Position numbers and translations under genes: made by a program. The notes below the pieces were generated by a model. That model searched no databases and was not told the DNA's origin. It worked only from the letters and a program-made list of their open reading frames with translations. Positions 33,607-42,744 of a stretch of 44,765 nucleotides of DNA are shown in pieces. The stretch's first letter is position 1. Each line of letters opens with the position of its first letter. The stretch lies in the NCBI GenBank assembly GCA_947176535.1, contig CAMWQU010000019.1, positions 1 to 44,765 on the forward strand. The letters are read 5' to 3'. The stretch comes from an uncultured Prevotellaceae bacterium (lineage in GTDB: Bacteria; Bacteroidota; Bacteroidia; Bacteroidales; Bacteroidaceae).

Positions 33607-35667
33607 ATGAAACAAAAACAGACAAGAGGCCGTGAGACCCTCACGTGGAGCCACTTCTCCCGCAAAGGCTGGAGTGCCTATGCTTCGCTGGGCCGCCAAA
33701 TCCGGATGGGTATGCTGGCCGCGAGCACATTAGCCACGGTGACACCCGTCCAGGCCGAGATTTCCCGCAAGGAGAGCAAAGCCATCGAAAATGAGGAGCA
33801 GACCCTGGAGGAAGTGCAGGTTATCGGCACCATGGCCCCGCTGACGCAACTGCAGTCGGCACGCATCGTCTCGGTACTGACCCGCGAAGACATTCAACAA
33901 GCGGGGGTGCAGAGCACAAACGATTTACTAAAATTAGTCTCGGGCGTGGATGTCCGTCAGCGCGGAGGCTTTGGTATTCAGACGGACATCAGCATCGACG
34001 GAGGCACTTTCGACCAAATCACAATCTTGCTTAACGGCGTCTCCGTTTCCAACCCACAGACCGGACACTACGCAGCCAACCTGCCCGTAAGCCCCGAGGA
34101 CATCGAGCGCATCGAAATCCTTTCGGGAGCCAACAGCCGTGTGTACGGCGGAGCGGCTTTCGGCGGCTGCATCAACATCATCACCCGGCGGGAAAAGGAA
34201 AACTCCATCGCGGCCGGTGCCGAAGGCGGCATGTACGGCACCGTGCAGGGCCATGCGCGGACGAGCCTCACCTACGGCCGTGTGGCCAACCGCCTGAGCG
34301 TGGGCGGCGGACGCAGCAACGGAGGTACGACCAACGACGACTGGTGGCGGGCGCAAGCCTACTATCAGGGCGACTACGACCGTCAGGCTCTGAACCTCCA
34401 GTGGCAACTGGGATTCTCGAAGAAAGGCTACGGGGCCAACACGTTCTACTCGGCCGCCTACCCGAATCAGTACGACCGCAACGAGAACTATACGATGAGC
34501 GTAAGCGGAGAGACGAAGGGACGCTTCCGTTTGGCCCCCACCGTCTGGTGGAACCGCACGTACAATAATTTCGAGTTGATACGGGGCGAACGCTTCGGCG
34601 AGAACTTCCACCGGACGGACGTCTACGGATTGCGGTTGCTGGGCCACATCGACTGGAAAGCGGGTAAAACGGCCATAGGCGCAGAAACGCACAACGAGGA
34701 CATCCTCAGCACCAATCTGGGACGTCCCATGGAGAGCACGGAATACGTCGGCGCACACGGGCAGCGCGACATCTTCTACGACCACCACGACAACCGCACG
34801 GACGTCTCATTCAATGCCGAGCACAATCTGACACTCTCCCACTGGACGATTTCGGCCGGACTGATTGCCAACCGGAACACCTCCGTCGGCCACAAGTTCA
34901 GGCTCTATCCCGGCGTAGACATCGCCTACCGCCCCGCCACCCACTGGAAGTTCTACGCCTCGTACAACAAAGGATTTCGCCTGCCCACGTTCACCGACCT
35001 CTACTACAAGTCGCCCACCCTCTCGGGCAACACAGACCTGCGTCCCGAGGTGAACCGCTCCATGCAGGTCGGTGCCCAATACAGCCGCCCGGGTCTGCAC
35101 ACGACGCTGCGCGCTTTCTACCACCGGGGGCACAACATGATAGACTGGATCATGTACACCCCCACGGATATCTATCACAGTGCCTCGTTCAACCTCGACA
35201 ACATGGGCGTGCAGGCGGACGCGAAAATAGACTTCTCGCGGCTCTTGAAGAAAGAAATATTTATCCGCTCATTCTCTGTTGGTTATACCTATATAAATCA
35301 GAAGCGACACAACAGCGCAGAGATATACAAAAGCAACTATGCCCTCGAGTATCTCCGGCACAAACTGACGGCCACGCTCCACCACGGAATTGCCGGACAT
35401 CTGACGGCCACATGGAGCCTGCGCTGGCAGGATCGCATGGGAGGTTACATCCGCTATGATGCTGCCCGGCCCACATCAGACAGCGAACAACTCACGCCCT
35501 ACCGCCCCTATACGACGCTCGACCTGAAACTCCAGTGGACAGAGACCCGGTGGCTTGTCTACGTCACGGGCAGCAACCTCACCAACTGCCGCTACTACGA
35601 CTTCGGCAACATCCGCCAACCCGGCATCTGGGCCTTGGCCGGGGCGCGCATTAACTTCAACCTATAA
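33607..35667 (+). CDS. TonB-dependent outer-membrane receptor, BtuB-like
   Basis: The 686-aa product has an extended signal region (about 1-49; FSRKGWSAYASLGRQIRMGMLAASTLATVTPVQA). A plug domain (about 60-170) contains LEEVQVIGT, TNDLLKLVSGVDVRQRGG, QITILLNGVSVSNPQTG and EDIERIEILSGANSRVYGGAAFGGCINIIT. A 22-strand barrel follows, ending in ALAGARINFNL with a C-terminal aromatic-aliphatic pattern. The length and plug match vitamin B12 or siderophore receptors, not the 1000-residue SusC glycan transporters. The ATG at 33607 begins the signal; a longer frame starts at a TTG inside the promoter box. It is divergent from the PL11 gene. The ligand is unknown. Confidence 0.9.
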   Translation: MKQKQTRGRETLTWSHFSRKGWSAYASLGRQIRMGMLAASTLATVTPVQAEISRKESKAIENEEQTLEEVQVIGTMAPLTQLQSARIVSVLTREDIQQAGVQSTNDLLKLVSGVDVRQRGGFGIQTDISIDGGTFDQITILLNGVSVSNPQTGHYAANLPVSPEDIERIEILSGANSRVYGGAAFGGCINIITRREKENSIAAGAEGGMYGTVQGHARTSLTYGRVANRLSVGGGRSNGGTTNDDWWRAQAYYQGDYDRQALNLQWQLGFSKKGYGANTFYSAAYPNQYDRNENYTMSVSGETKGRFRLAPTVWWNRTYNNFELIRGERFGENFHRTDVYGLRLLGHIDWKAGKTAIGAETHNEDILSTNLGRPMESTEYVGAHGQRDIFYDHHDNRTDVSFNAEHNLTLSHWTISAGLIANRNTSVGHKFRLYPGVDIAYRPATHWKFYASYNKGFRLPTFTDLYYKSPTLSGNTDLRPEVNRSMQVGAQYSRPGLHTTLRAFYHRGHNMIDWIMYTPTDIYHSASFNLDNMGVQADAKIDFSRLLKKEIFIRSFSVGYTYINQKRHNSAEIYKSNYALEYLRHKLTATLHHGIAGHLTATWSLRWQDRMGGYIRYDAARPTSDSEQLTPYRPYTTLDLKLQWTETRWLVYVTGSNLTNCRYYDFGNIRQPGIWALAGARINFNL

Positions 35668-35696
35668 CCCATCTTTCATTAACCCAAAACACTCCC

Positions 35697-35735
35697 GCGT
35701 GCGTGTATTTTATACGATACACGCACGCATTTTTT
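35697..35735 (+). terminator. Terminator after the TonB receptor gene
   Basis: A perfect 12-bp stem (GCGTGCGTGTAT at 35697-35708 with ATACACGCACGC at 35717-35728) is followed by ATTTTTT, 30 bases after the stop. Confidence 0.9.
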
Positions 35736-35770
35736 CGTTCCTCCTCGCGCCAAATCATCGTCCCGGAGAC

Positions 35771-35870
35771 ATATTCTGTATTCATCGAACGATGAACACA
35801 CATTCATCGGCGACGGACGGCCGTTCATCGTCGGCGAACGAACATTCGCCGACGATGAATACAGAATGCT
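35771..35870. repeat. Dispersed palindromic intergenic repeat (GATGAA family), copy 3
   Basis: This 100-bp element is bounded by a 15-bp perfect inverted repeat (ATTCTGTATTCATCG at the left and its complement before GAATGC at the right). Inside are TTCATCG/CGATGAA, GGACGGCCG and CGTCGGCGAA/TTCGCCGACG. It shares the core palindromes and the GATGAAT..AGAATGC end with copies 1 and 2 but lacks their 90-base left part. The rest of 35871-36064 holds a small GCTCT/AGAGC stem at 35991-36003 and nothing else I can identify. Confidence 0.7.
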
Positions 35871-36064
35871 TTTGAAAGAAACCGAAAATACGATGTAGAC
35901 AACGTCATTTATCGACCCGACAACAAGCCTCCGGTCACCTTGGCATACGGTTCAATTTACAGGAAAGCAAGAGAAAAAAATAAGTTTTCCGCTCTCAAAG
36001 AGCAAGTTCTCATTTTTTTCACTAATATTGTATTGTCATTAAGTTCTAACATATACAATAGATT

Positions 36065-36709
36065 ATGATAAAAGACGTGAAATGCCAAGTCATTGACCCT
36101 GAAACTTGGCAAGCAGATAAAGAAGTCGGCATCTGTCGCAATGTGATGTTCATCCTTAAAGAGGCACCGGTCGGCGACAATTTTGACTTACAGAAGCATC
36201 TACTCAAAGGAGGCCGAGGCTACACCTACTCAAATGTGGCGTTGTGGCTTTTTCTTCTTCGCCATTTTGGCCGTGACGAAGTAAATGTTTCCTTTAGCGA
36301 AGCAACTAAAAAGAAAAATCCCACGACCAGAGCAAAGTTATTCCGCCATGTTGCTGTCGTTAATATCAACGACAAGTGGAAGAAATCCAAGGGCAAGAGT
36401 TCAGACGACGCTAAACTTCTGAGGGATTATTCGAAAGAACGACACTCGGACATAGAAGCCGTGATTACGGAATGCGACCCGGAAATCGTTGTAACGTGTG
36501 GAAGAGTTGTGCTTAATTGTTTAAGGAAATTCAACGCCAACATTAAGAAGATAACAAAAGTCGGAACAATACCGGCTAAGGCATACGCCTATGAAATTAA
36601 CGGCACTGTCCGTTTACTAATAGCTATGCCCCATCCCAATGCTCACATACGGCAAGCCCTGATGTATAAAGAATTGTCCGATTTGTTGGTGTCTATCCGT
36701 CTTAAATGA
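36065..36709 (+). CDS. Orphan protein, possibly uracil-DNA-glycosylase-superfamily-like
   Basis: The 214-aa product has no signal or membrane segment. Its plan resembles the UDG superfamily: an N-terminal strand and loop VMFILKEAPVGDNFD (about 27-41) where family members have their catalytic loop; VAVVNINDKWKKSKG (about 97-110); IVVTCGRVVLNCLRKF (about 141-156), the usual 'what is in the pocket' strand-helix; and MPHPNAHIRQALMYKELSDLL (about 188-208), which looks like the HPS motif followed by a helix. None of these is diagnostic, so the assignment is tentative. It is AT-richer than its neighbours and stands alone between a repeat and serS, which suggests acquisition by transfer. Its function is unknown. 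Confidence 0.7.
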   Translation: MIKDVKCQVIDPETWQADKEVGICRNVMFILKEAPVGDNFDLQKHLLKGGRGYTYSNVALWLFLLRHFGRDEVNVSFSEATKKKNPTTRAKLFRHVAVVNINDKWKKSKGKSSDDAKLLRDYSKERHSDIEAVITECDPEIVVTCGRVVLNCLRKFNANIKKITKVGTIPAKAYAYEINGTVRLLIAMPHPNAHIRQALMYKELSDLLVSIRLK

Positions 36710-36808
36710 GTAGACATTAGCATTCGGCTTTTCATTTTCTGCGACCCGATTTAGCCCGTCCTGCGCTCAATTTTTCCCCTTTCCTTTCTCTTTCTTAATT
36801 TTATTTCG

Positions 36809-36816
36809 TATCTTTG
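36809..36816 (+). promoter_or_regulatory. Probable -7 box for serS
   Basis: TATCTTTG lies 33 bases before the ATG at 36850. The -33 region is T-rich without a clear TTG. Confidence 0.55.
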
Positions 36817-36849
36817 CACCTTGTATATAGAAGAATAAACAATTAAGAT

Positions 36850-38166
36850 ATGCTGACACTGAGATTGATAACCGAGGAGACCGAACGTGTCATCCGCGGA
36901 CTGGAGAAAAAGCACTTTCAGGGTGCCCGTGAAGCCATTGAAAAGGCTATAGATATAGACAAACGCCGCAGACAGGCACAGACGCTGCTTGACAAGAATC
37001 TGTCCGATGCCAAGAAACTGGCTGCCGAAATCGGCGGACTGATGAAGCAGGGCCTGCGCGAAGAGGCCGAGAAGGTGAAAGCCGAAGTGGCCGGACTGAA
37101 ACAACAGAGTCAGGCCCTTGAAGAGCAGAAGGCTGAGGCCGAGAAGGAACTGACGACCCTGCTCTGCACCATCCCTAACATTCCCTACGACGAGGTGCCC
37201 GAGGGTTCGGGAGCCGAAGACAACGTGGTGGTGAAGTCCAACCTGCGCGAGTGCGGCCCCGGTGACACCGTGGGAAACTGGACGACCGTACCGGACAATA
37301 ACGAGGCCAAGCTGCCCCACTGGGAACTGGCCAAGCAGTACAACCTCATCGACTTCGACCTCGGCGTGAAGATAACGGGAGCCGGTTTCCCGGTCTATCG
37401 CGGAGCGGGAGCACGCCTGCAGAGAGCCTTAATCAATTTCTTCCTCGACGAAGCACGAAAGGCGGGCTATGAGGAAATTATGCCTCCCACCGTGGTCAAT
37501 CAGGCCAGCGGTTACGGCACGGGGCAGTTACCCGACAAGGAGGGGCAGATGTACCACTGCGAGGTGGACGACCTCTATCTTATCCCCACGGCCGAGGTTC
37601 CGGTTACGAACATCTACCGCGACGTGATTTTGGACGAGCGCGACCTGCCCATCAAGAATTGTGCCTACACCCAGTGCTTCCGTCGCGAAGCCGGAAGCTA
37701 CGGCAAAGACGTGCGGGGCCTGAACCGCCTGCACGAGTTCTCGAAAGTGGAAATCGTGCGCATTGACACACCCGAACATAGCCGCGAAAGTCATCGCGAA
37801 ATGCTGGAGCACGTGGAGAGTCTGCTCGTGAAGCTGGAACTCCCCTACCGTATTCTCCGCCTATGCGGCGGCGACCAGTCGTTTACTTCCGCCGTCTGCT
37901 ACGACTTTGAGGTGTACAGCGAGGCGCAGAAGCGTTGGTTAGAAGTGTCGTCGGTCAGCAACTTTGATACGTATCAGGCCAACCGCCTGAAGTGCCGCAT
38001 CCGTAGGACGGCCGACAAAAAAACGGAAATCGCCCACACGCTCAACGGCTCGGCTTTGGCCCTGCCCCGCATCGTGGCCGCCATTCTGGAAAACAACCAA
38101 AGCCCCGAGGGCATACACATTCCCAAGGCGTTGCAGCCCTATATGGGATGTGACATCATCAAGTAA
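36850..38166 (+). CDS. serS: Seryl-tRNA synthetase
   Basis: The 438-aa class II synthetase charges tRNA-Ser. An N-terminal coiled-coil arm (about 30-105, rich in Lys, Glu and Ala) binds the tRNA variable arm. The catalytic domain has motif 1 around FLDEARKAGYEEIMPPTVV, motif 2 at CFRREAGSYGKDVRGLNRLHEFSKVE and motif 3 at LNGSALALPRIVAAILENNQ. The serine pocket reads TAEVPVTN. The family length is normal. The next gene starts 47 bases later. Nothing is odd. Confidence 0.97.
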   Translation: MLTLRLITEETERVIRGLEKKHFQGAREAIEKAIDIDKRRRQAQTLLDKNLSDAKKLAAEIGGLMKQGLREEAEKVKAEVAGLKQQSQALEEQKAEAEKELTTLLCTIPNIPYDEVPEGSGAEDNVVVKSNLRECGPGDTVGNWTTVPDNNEAKLPHWELAKQYNLIDFDLGVKITGAGFPVYRGAGARLQRALINFFLDEARKAGYEEIMPPTVVNQASGYGTGQLPDKEGQMYHCEVDDLYLIPTAEVPVTNIYRDVILDERDLPIKNCAYTQCFRREAGSYGKDVRGLNRLHEFSKVEIVRIDTPEHSRESHREMLEHVESLLVKLELPYRILRLCGGDQSFTSAVCYDFEVYSEAQKRWLEVSSVSNFDTYQANRLKCRIRRTADKKTEIAHTLNGSALALPRIVAAILENNQSPEGIHIPKALQPYMGCDIIK

Positions 38167-38213
38167 ATGCGGTTCCGGCCGGAATTAAATAGAGAAAGAA
38201 GATTGCATAGAAT

Positions 38214-40577
38214 ATGAATCGTATTGTCAAGAAAGAACAGTTCAGCGAGAAAGTCTTCAAACTGGTCGTAGAAGCACCACTCATTGCCAAGGCGCGCCGT
38301 GCCGGTCATTTTGTCATCGTGCGTGTCGGCGACAACGGCGAGCGCATCCCCCTGACCATAGCCGGTAGCGACCCCGTGGCAGGCACCATCACACTGGTCA
38401 TACAGACCGTGGGGGTATCGACAACGAAACTTTGCGCGCTCAACGAAGGCGACTACATCACCGACGTTGTGGGCCCCTTGGGACGCGCTACGCACATCGA
38501 AAACTTCGGTACCGTAGTCTGCGCCGGAGGCGGTGTGGGCGTGGCTCCCATGCTCCCCATCATTCAGGCTCTGAAGGCTGCGGGCAACCGTGTGGTCTCA
38601 GTACTTGCCGGACGTTCCAAAGACTTGATTATTCTGGAGGATGAGGTGCGTCGTGCAAGCGACGAAGTCATCATCATGACAGACGACGGTTCGTATGGCC
38701 AGCAGGGCGTTGTCACTGTAGGCATAGAGCAGGTCATACAGCGCGAACGGGTGGACAAGGTATTTGCCATCGGCCCGGCCATTATGATGAAGTTCTGCTG
38801 CCTGCTGACAAAAAAATATGACATTCCCACGGATGTGTCACTGAACACCATCATGGTGGACGGAACCGGAATGTGCGGTGCCTGCCGCATCACGGTGGAC
38901 GGAAAAACGCGCTTCGTGTGTGTGGACGGCCCCGAATTTGACGGCCACCGGGTGGATTTCGACGAAATGCTTCGCCGCGCAGGTGCGTTCAAGGCGGAAG
39001 AAGCGGAAGCTATGGCGGCTTATCAAAGCCACCTCGGTCTGCCCGCCGAAACAAAAGCCAACGAGGCGGACACAGGTATGGCGTGCGAAAACAAGATACC
39101 GGAAGCACAGACTCCGCTTGCCGTGCTCACCGATCGCAACGCCCCTTGGCGTGAGGAACTGCGCAAGAGCATGAAAGCCAAGGAACGCACACTGATAGAG
39201 CGTTGCAAAATGCCGGAACTCGCCCCCATTTACCGCGCTACCACACGCACAGAGGAAGTGAACCGGGGCCTCTCGGCGGAACAGGCCATGACGGAGGCCA
39301 AACGCTGTCTCGACTGCGCCAATCCCACTTGCATGCAAGGCTGCCCCGTCGGCATCAACATACCTTCTTTTATCAAGAACATCGAACGCGGAGAGTTTCT
39401 CAATGCCGCCCGTGTATTGAAGTCTACCAGTTCACTGCCCGCGGTGTGCGGTCGTGTCTGCCCGCAAGAGAAGCAGTGCGAGGCGCAATGTATTCACCTG
39501 AAGATGAAAGAGCCCGCCGTGGCTATAGGCAATCTGGAACGCTTCGCCGCCGACTACGAACGCGAATGTGGAAACATTGCCCGGCCGGAAGTGGCAGCTC
39601 CCAACGGACGGAAAATTGCCGTCATCGGCAGCGGCCCCAGCGGACTGAGTTTTGCTGGCGACATGGCAAAGGCGGGTTACGACGTGACCGTGTTTGAGGC
39701 ACTGCACGAAATCGGCGGTGTGCTGAAATACGGCATTCCCGAATTTCGTCTGCCCAATAAGATTGTGGACGTGGAAATCCATAATCTGGAGGACATTGGA
39801 GTGAAGTTCGTAAAAGACTGCGTGGTCGGCAAGACCATCACGATACAGGAGCTAGAAGCAGAGGGCTACGAAGGCATTTTCATCGGTTCGGGAGCCGGAC
39901 TTCCCAACTTCATGGGCATACCCGGAGAGAATGCCAACGGGGTGATGTCGAGCAACGAGTATCTGACTCGCGTGAACCTGATGAACGCTTCGGAAAACGA
40001 TTTCGATACTCCCGTCAGAAAAGCCCGCAACGTTATGGTGGTCGGCGGAGGAAACACGGCTATGGACTCGTGCCGCACGGCCAAGCGTCTGGGAGCCGAA
40101 CGGGTATTTATAGCTTATCGCCGCTCGGAGGCAGAAATGCCGGCCCGACTGGAGGAGGTGAAGCACGCCAAGGAGGAGGGCATAGAGTTTCTGACGTTGC
40201 ATAATCCTATCGAATACCATGCCGATGAGAAAGGTAATGTCACGAAGGTTGTGCTGCAAAAGATGGAATTGGGCGAGCCCGATGCCAGCGGACGCCGCAG
40301 TCCGCAGCCGATACCCGGTGCCACGGAAACCATCGCCATCGATCAGGCCATTGTGGCCGTGGGCGTAAGCCCCAACCCCATTGTGCCGACCTCTGTCAAG
40401 GGGCTGGAACTGGGACGCAAGAACACCATTGTGGTGAACGAGGGCATGCAGACAAACATTCCCACCATCTTTGCCGGAGGCGACATCGTTCGCGGCGGTG
40501 CCACCGTCATCCTGGCCATGGGAGACGGCCGAAAGGCTGCCGCAGCAATGGACAATTATCTTCAACACAAAAAGTAA
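38214..40577 (+). CDS. Fused NfnA-NfnB-like flavoprotein (DHOD B NAD-binding subunit / NADPH-dependent glutamate synthase type)
   Basis: The 787-aa product is a head-to-tail fusion. Residues of about 1-270 form the ferredoxin-NADP reductase-like half: FAD site RIPLTIAG, NAD site VVCAGGGVGVAPMLPI, and a [2Fe-2S] ligand region with GMCGACRITVDG and a further Cys in RFVCVDGPEF. Residues of about 310-787 form the glutamate-synthase small-subunit-like half: cluster motifs CLDCANPTCMQGCP and CGRVCPQEKQCEAQC for two [4Fe-4S], FAD site IGSGPSGLSFAGDMAKAGYD, NADPH site VMVVGGGNTAMDSCRTAKRLG, and the C-terminal IFAGGDIVRGGATVILAMGDGR. In anaerobes separate NfnA and NfnB bifurcate electrons between NADPH, NADH and ferredoxin. 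Whether this fusion bifurcates is not known. It begins a tightly packed run ending in mnmE. Confidence 0.92.
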   Translation: MNRIVKKEQFSEKVFKLVVEAPLIAKARRAGHFVIVRVGDNGERIPLTIAGSDPVAGTITLVIQTVGVSTTKLCALNEGDYITDVVGPLGRATHIENFGTVVCAGGGVGVAPMLPIIQALKAAGNRVVSVLAGRSKDLIILEDEVRRASDEVIIMTDDGSYGQQGVVTVGIEQVIQRERVDKVFAIGPAIMMKFCCLLTKKYDIPTDVSLNTIMVDGTGMCGACRITVDGKTRFVCVDGPEFDGHRVDFDEMLRRAGAFKAEEAEAMAAYQSHLGLPAETKANEADTGMACENKIPEAQTPLAVLTDRNAPWREELRKSMKAKERTLIERCKMPELAPIYRATTRTEEVNRGLSAEQAMTEAKRCLDCANPTCMQGCPVGINIPSFIKNIERGEFLNAARVLKSTSSLPAVCGRVCPQEKQCEAQCIHLKMKEPAVAIGNLERFAADYERECGNIARPEVAAPNGRKIAVIGSGPSGLSFAGDMAKAGYDVTVFEALHEIGGVLKYGIPEFRLPNKIVDVEIHNLEDIGVKFVKDCVVGKTITIQELEAEGYEGIFIGSGAGLPNFMGIPGENANGVMSSNEYLTRVNLMNASENDFDTPVRKARNVMVVGGGNTAMDSCRTAKRLGAERVFIAYRRSEAEMPARLEEVKHAKEEGIEFLTLHNPIEYHADEKGNVTKVVLQKMELGEPDASGRRSPQPIPGATETIAIDQAIVAVGVSPNPIVPTSVKGLELGRKNTIVVNEGMQTNIPTIFAGGDIVRGGATVILAMGDGRKAAAAMDNYLQHKK

Positions 40578-40581
40578 GCAG

Positions 40582-41856
40582 ATGAAAAGATTTCTGGTAT
40601 TACTGCTCTTGTTCACGACGCTTACAAGTCTGCAAGCACAGAGAAGAAAAACAGTAAAGAAAAAGCCGGAGCCCCAACTTCCGGAAGGGCTAAACGGAAT
40701 GACGGTGGAGCGGGCATTGAATACCTATGACTTTGCTGCTGCAGAAACGCTACTCAAATTCGAAATCGCCAATCTCGAAAAGGATAAACTTTCCACCATC
40801 GGGAAAGAAGAACAATTGGCATGGGTTCAGAAAGCGCAGATAAAACTGAATGCAGTGGAGCGGGTGACGTTTATCGACAGCCTGATTGTACCGCGAAATG
40901 AAGTCCTCCGGCACATTCATCTTAGTCCGGAATGTGGCACACTGCTTCGAACGGGCGATTTCTTCCAAACACAGGACACACTGGACTGCACTGCATTTGT
41001 GTCACAGTTGGGTGATCAGGTGTTTTATGCACAGGCTGACAAAACCGGAAATGTAGATATCTATATGCGCGACCTCTACGGCGACGGTTCGAGTTCGGCA
41101 CCACGGGCACTCGACGGCATTTCCGGAAAAGGTAATAGTCGGAACTATCCGTACATGATGACGGACGGACTTACTATTTATTTTGCCGCACAAGGCAACG
41201 AGAGTCTGGGAGGCTACGATATTTTCATGTCGCGCTACGACAGCGATGAACACAAGTTCCTTGCACCCGAGAACATCGGTATGCCTTTCAATTCACCTGC
41301 AAATGACTATCTCTACATTATAGACGAGTTCAACAACCTTGGATGGTTTGTCACTGACCGAAATATGCCGGAGAACAGTGTCTGCATCTACATCTTCATC
41401 CCGAACGAGACACGAAAGGTGTACATCCCCGAAGAGGTGGGGAACGAACGATTGCGCAAATTAGCACGAATTACCAGTATCCGTGATACATGGAGCGATG
41501 AAAATGCCGTGCGACAAGCTCAACTACAACTGCAAAAGAGTAGACAGGAGATGCAAGAGACTGCCACGGAAGCACTGGATTTCGTACTGACCGACAACGT
41601 GGTGTACCATAGGAAAAGTGACTTCCACACGCCATTGGCCCAACAGACATTTGCGGAATGGGAAAAGAATAAAGAGGAATTGCGGAAAATAAGAAAGACG
41701 TTGAATCTCCTGCGCAATAACTATCATACGGCCAATCAGACGCAACGCGGAGCACTGAAGTCGGAAATCCTACAATTAGAACAGAACGAAGAATATCTGG
41801 TTTCACAGATAAAGAAACAGGAGAACGCTATAAGAAAAGCGGAATTAGGATTATAA
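40582..41856 (+). CDS. Exported PD40/WD40-like protein with C-terminal coiled coil
   Basis: The 424-aa product has a signal peptide (about 1-19, ending LQAQ). The central part has PD40-like strands, QVFYAQADKTGNVDIYMRDLYGDG and LTIYFAAQGNESLGGYDIFMSRYD, the pattern found in TolB-like propellers and in OmpA-associated proteins. The last 110 residues are a Lys/Glu-rich coiled coil (QQTFAEWEKNKEELRKIRKTLN to KKQENAIRKAELGL). It is likely periplasmic and envelope-associated. The ATG at 40582 starts the signal; it is 4 bases after the NfnAB stop. A longer frame inside the previous gene is not used. Function is unknown. Confidence 0.83.
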   Translation: MKRFLVLLLLFTTLTSLQAQRRKTVKKKPEPQLPEGLNGMTVERALNTYDFAAAETLLKFEIANLEKDKLSTIGKEEQLAWVQKAQIKLNAVERVTFIDSLIVPRNEVLRHIHLSPECGTLLRTGDFFQTQDTLDCTAFVSQLGDQVFYAQADKTGNVDIYMRDLYGDGSSSAPRALDGISGKGNSRNYPYMMTDGLTIYFAAQGNESLGGYDIFMSRYDSDEHKFLAPENIGMPFNSPANDYLYIIDEFNNLGWFVTDRNMPENSVCIYIFIPNETRKVYIPEEVGNERLRKLARITSIRDTWSDENAVRQAQLQLQKSRQEMQETATEALDFVLTDNVVYHRKSDFHTPLAQQTFAEWEKNKEELRKIRKTLNLLRNNYHTANQTQRGALKSEILQLEQNEEYLVSQIKKQENAIRKAELGL

Positions 41857-41871
41857 CACAAAGACATTATC

Positions 41872-42741
41872 ATGAAAAAGTTTGCTGAATCCGAATTGAT
41901 TATAAATGCAGATGGTTCGTGCTTCCATCTTCACCTAAAGCCGGAACAACTGGCCGACCGCGTGATATTGGTGGGCGATCCCGCTCGTGTGAATACTGTT
42001 GCCGACCATTTCGACAGCATCGAATGCGAAGTCAGCAGCCGCGAGTTTCACACGATTACCGGCATGTACAAGGGGAAACGAATCACGGTACAAAGTCATG
42101 GCATCGGCTGTGATAACATCGACATCGTGGTGAACGAACTGGATACGTTGGCAAACATCGACTACCAAACCCGAACGGAAAAGACGGAACACCGTACACT
42201 GACGATGGTGCGCATCGGTACCTGTGGCGGTCTACAACCTAATACACCGGTAGGAACATTCATCGCTTCGGTGAAAAGCATCGGTTTCGACGGTCTGCTG
42301 AATTTCTATGCCGGACGCAACGAGGTTTGCGACCTTCAGATGGAAGAGGCTTTCGTCCGGCACATGAATTGGAATTCCCTACTCGCTGCTCCATACGTCG
42401 CACCAGCCGATACGACTCTACTCGACCGGATTGCCGGTGAAGAGATGCTCAGAGGATATACCATTGCTTGCGGTGGTTTCTATGGCCCGCAAGGCCGCGT
42501 TCTCCGTGCACCCATTGCCGATCCGGAACAAAACGAGAAGGTGGAACGCTTTGAATACGACGGAATGAAAATCTGTAATTTCGAAATGGAATCATCGGCT
42601 CTCGCCGGTTTGGCGGCATTGCTTGGACATCGTGCCATGACATGTTGCATGGTTATTGCCAATCGCTATGCGCAGAATATGAATACCGAATACAAAAACT
42701 CTATCGACAGCCTCATAAAACTTGTATTAGATCGCATTTAA
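41872..42741 (+). CDS. Nucleoside phosphorylase (uridine phosphorylase-like)
   Basis: The 289-aa protein of the PNP/UDP phosphorylase superfamily splits nucleosides with phosphate to free base and ribose 1-phosphate. VILVGDPARVNTVADHF (about 31-47) carries the phosphate-binding GDP motif, VQSHGIGCDNIDIVVNEL the second, MVRIGTCGGLQPNTPVGTF the ribose-phosphate region, and FEYDGMKICNFEMESSALAGLAAL the Glu-Met-Glu that binds ribose hydroxyls. The substrate base is not certain; uridine is the best guess. It is 15 bases after the PD40 gene and 3 before DUF486. Confidence 0.9.
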   Translation: MKKFAESELIINADGSCFHLHLKPEQLADRVILVGDPARVNTVADHFDSIECEVSSREFHTITGMYKGKRITVQSHGIGCDNIDIVVNELDTLANIDYQTRTEKTEHRTLTMVRIGTCGGLQPNTPVGTFIASVKSIGFDGLLNFYAGRNEVCDLQMEEAFVRHMNWNSLLAAPYVAPADTTLLDRIAGEEMLRGYTIACGGFYGPQGRVLRAPIADPEQNEKVERFEYDGMKICNFEMESSALAGLAALLGHRAMTCCMVIANRYAQNMNTEYKNSIDSLIKLVLDRI

Positions 42742-42744
42742 TCC

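Noticed and set aside
33607..35667. SusC-type glycan transporter
   Set aside because: The protein is about 300 residues too short, lacks the N-terminal carboxypeptidase-like domain, and no SusD gene follows.
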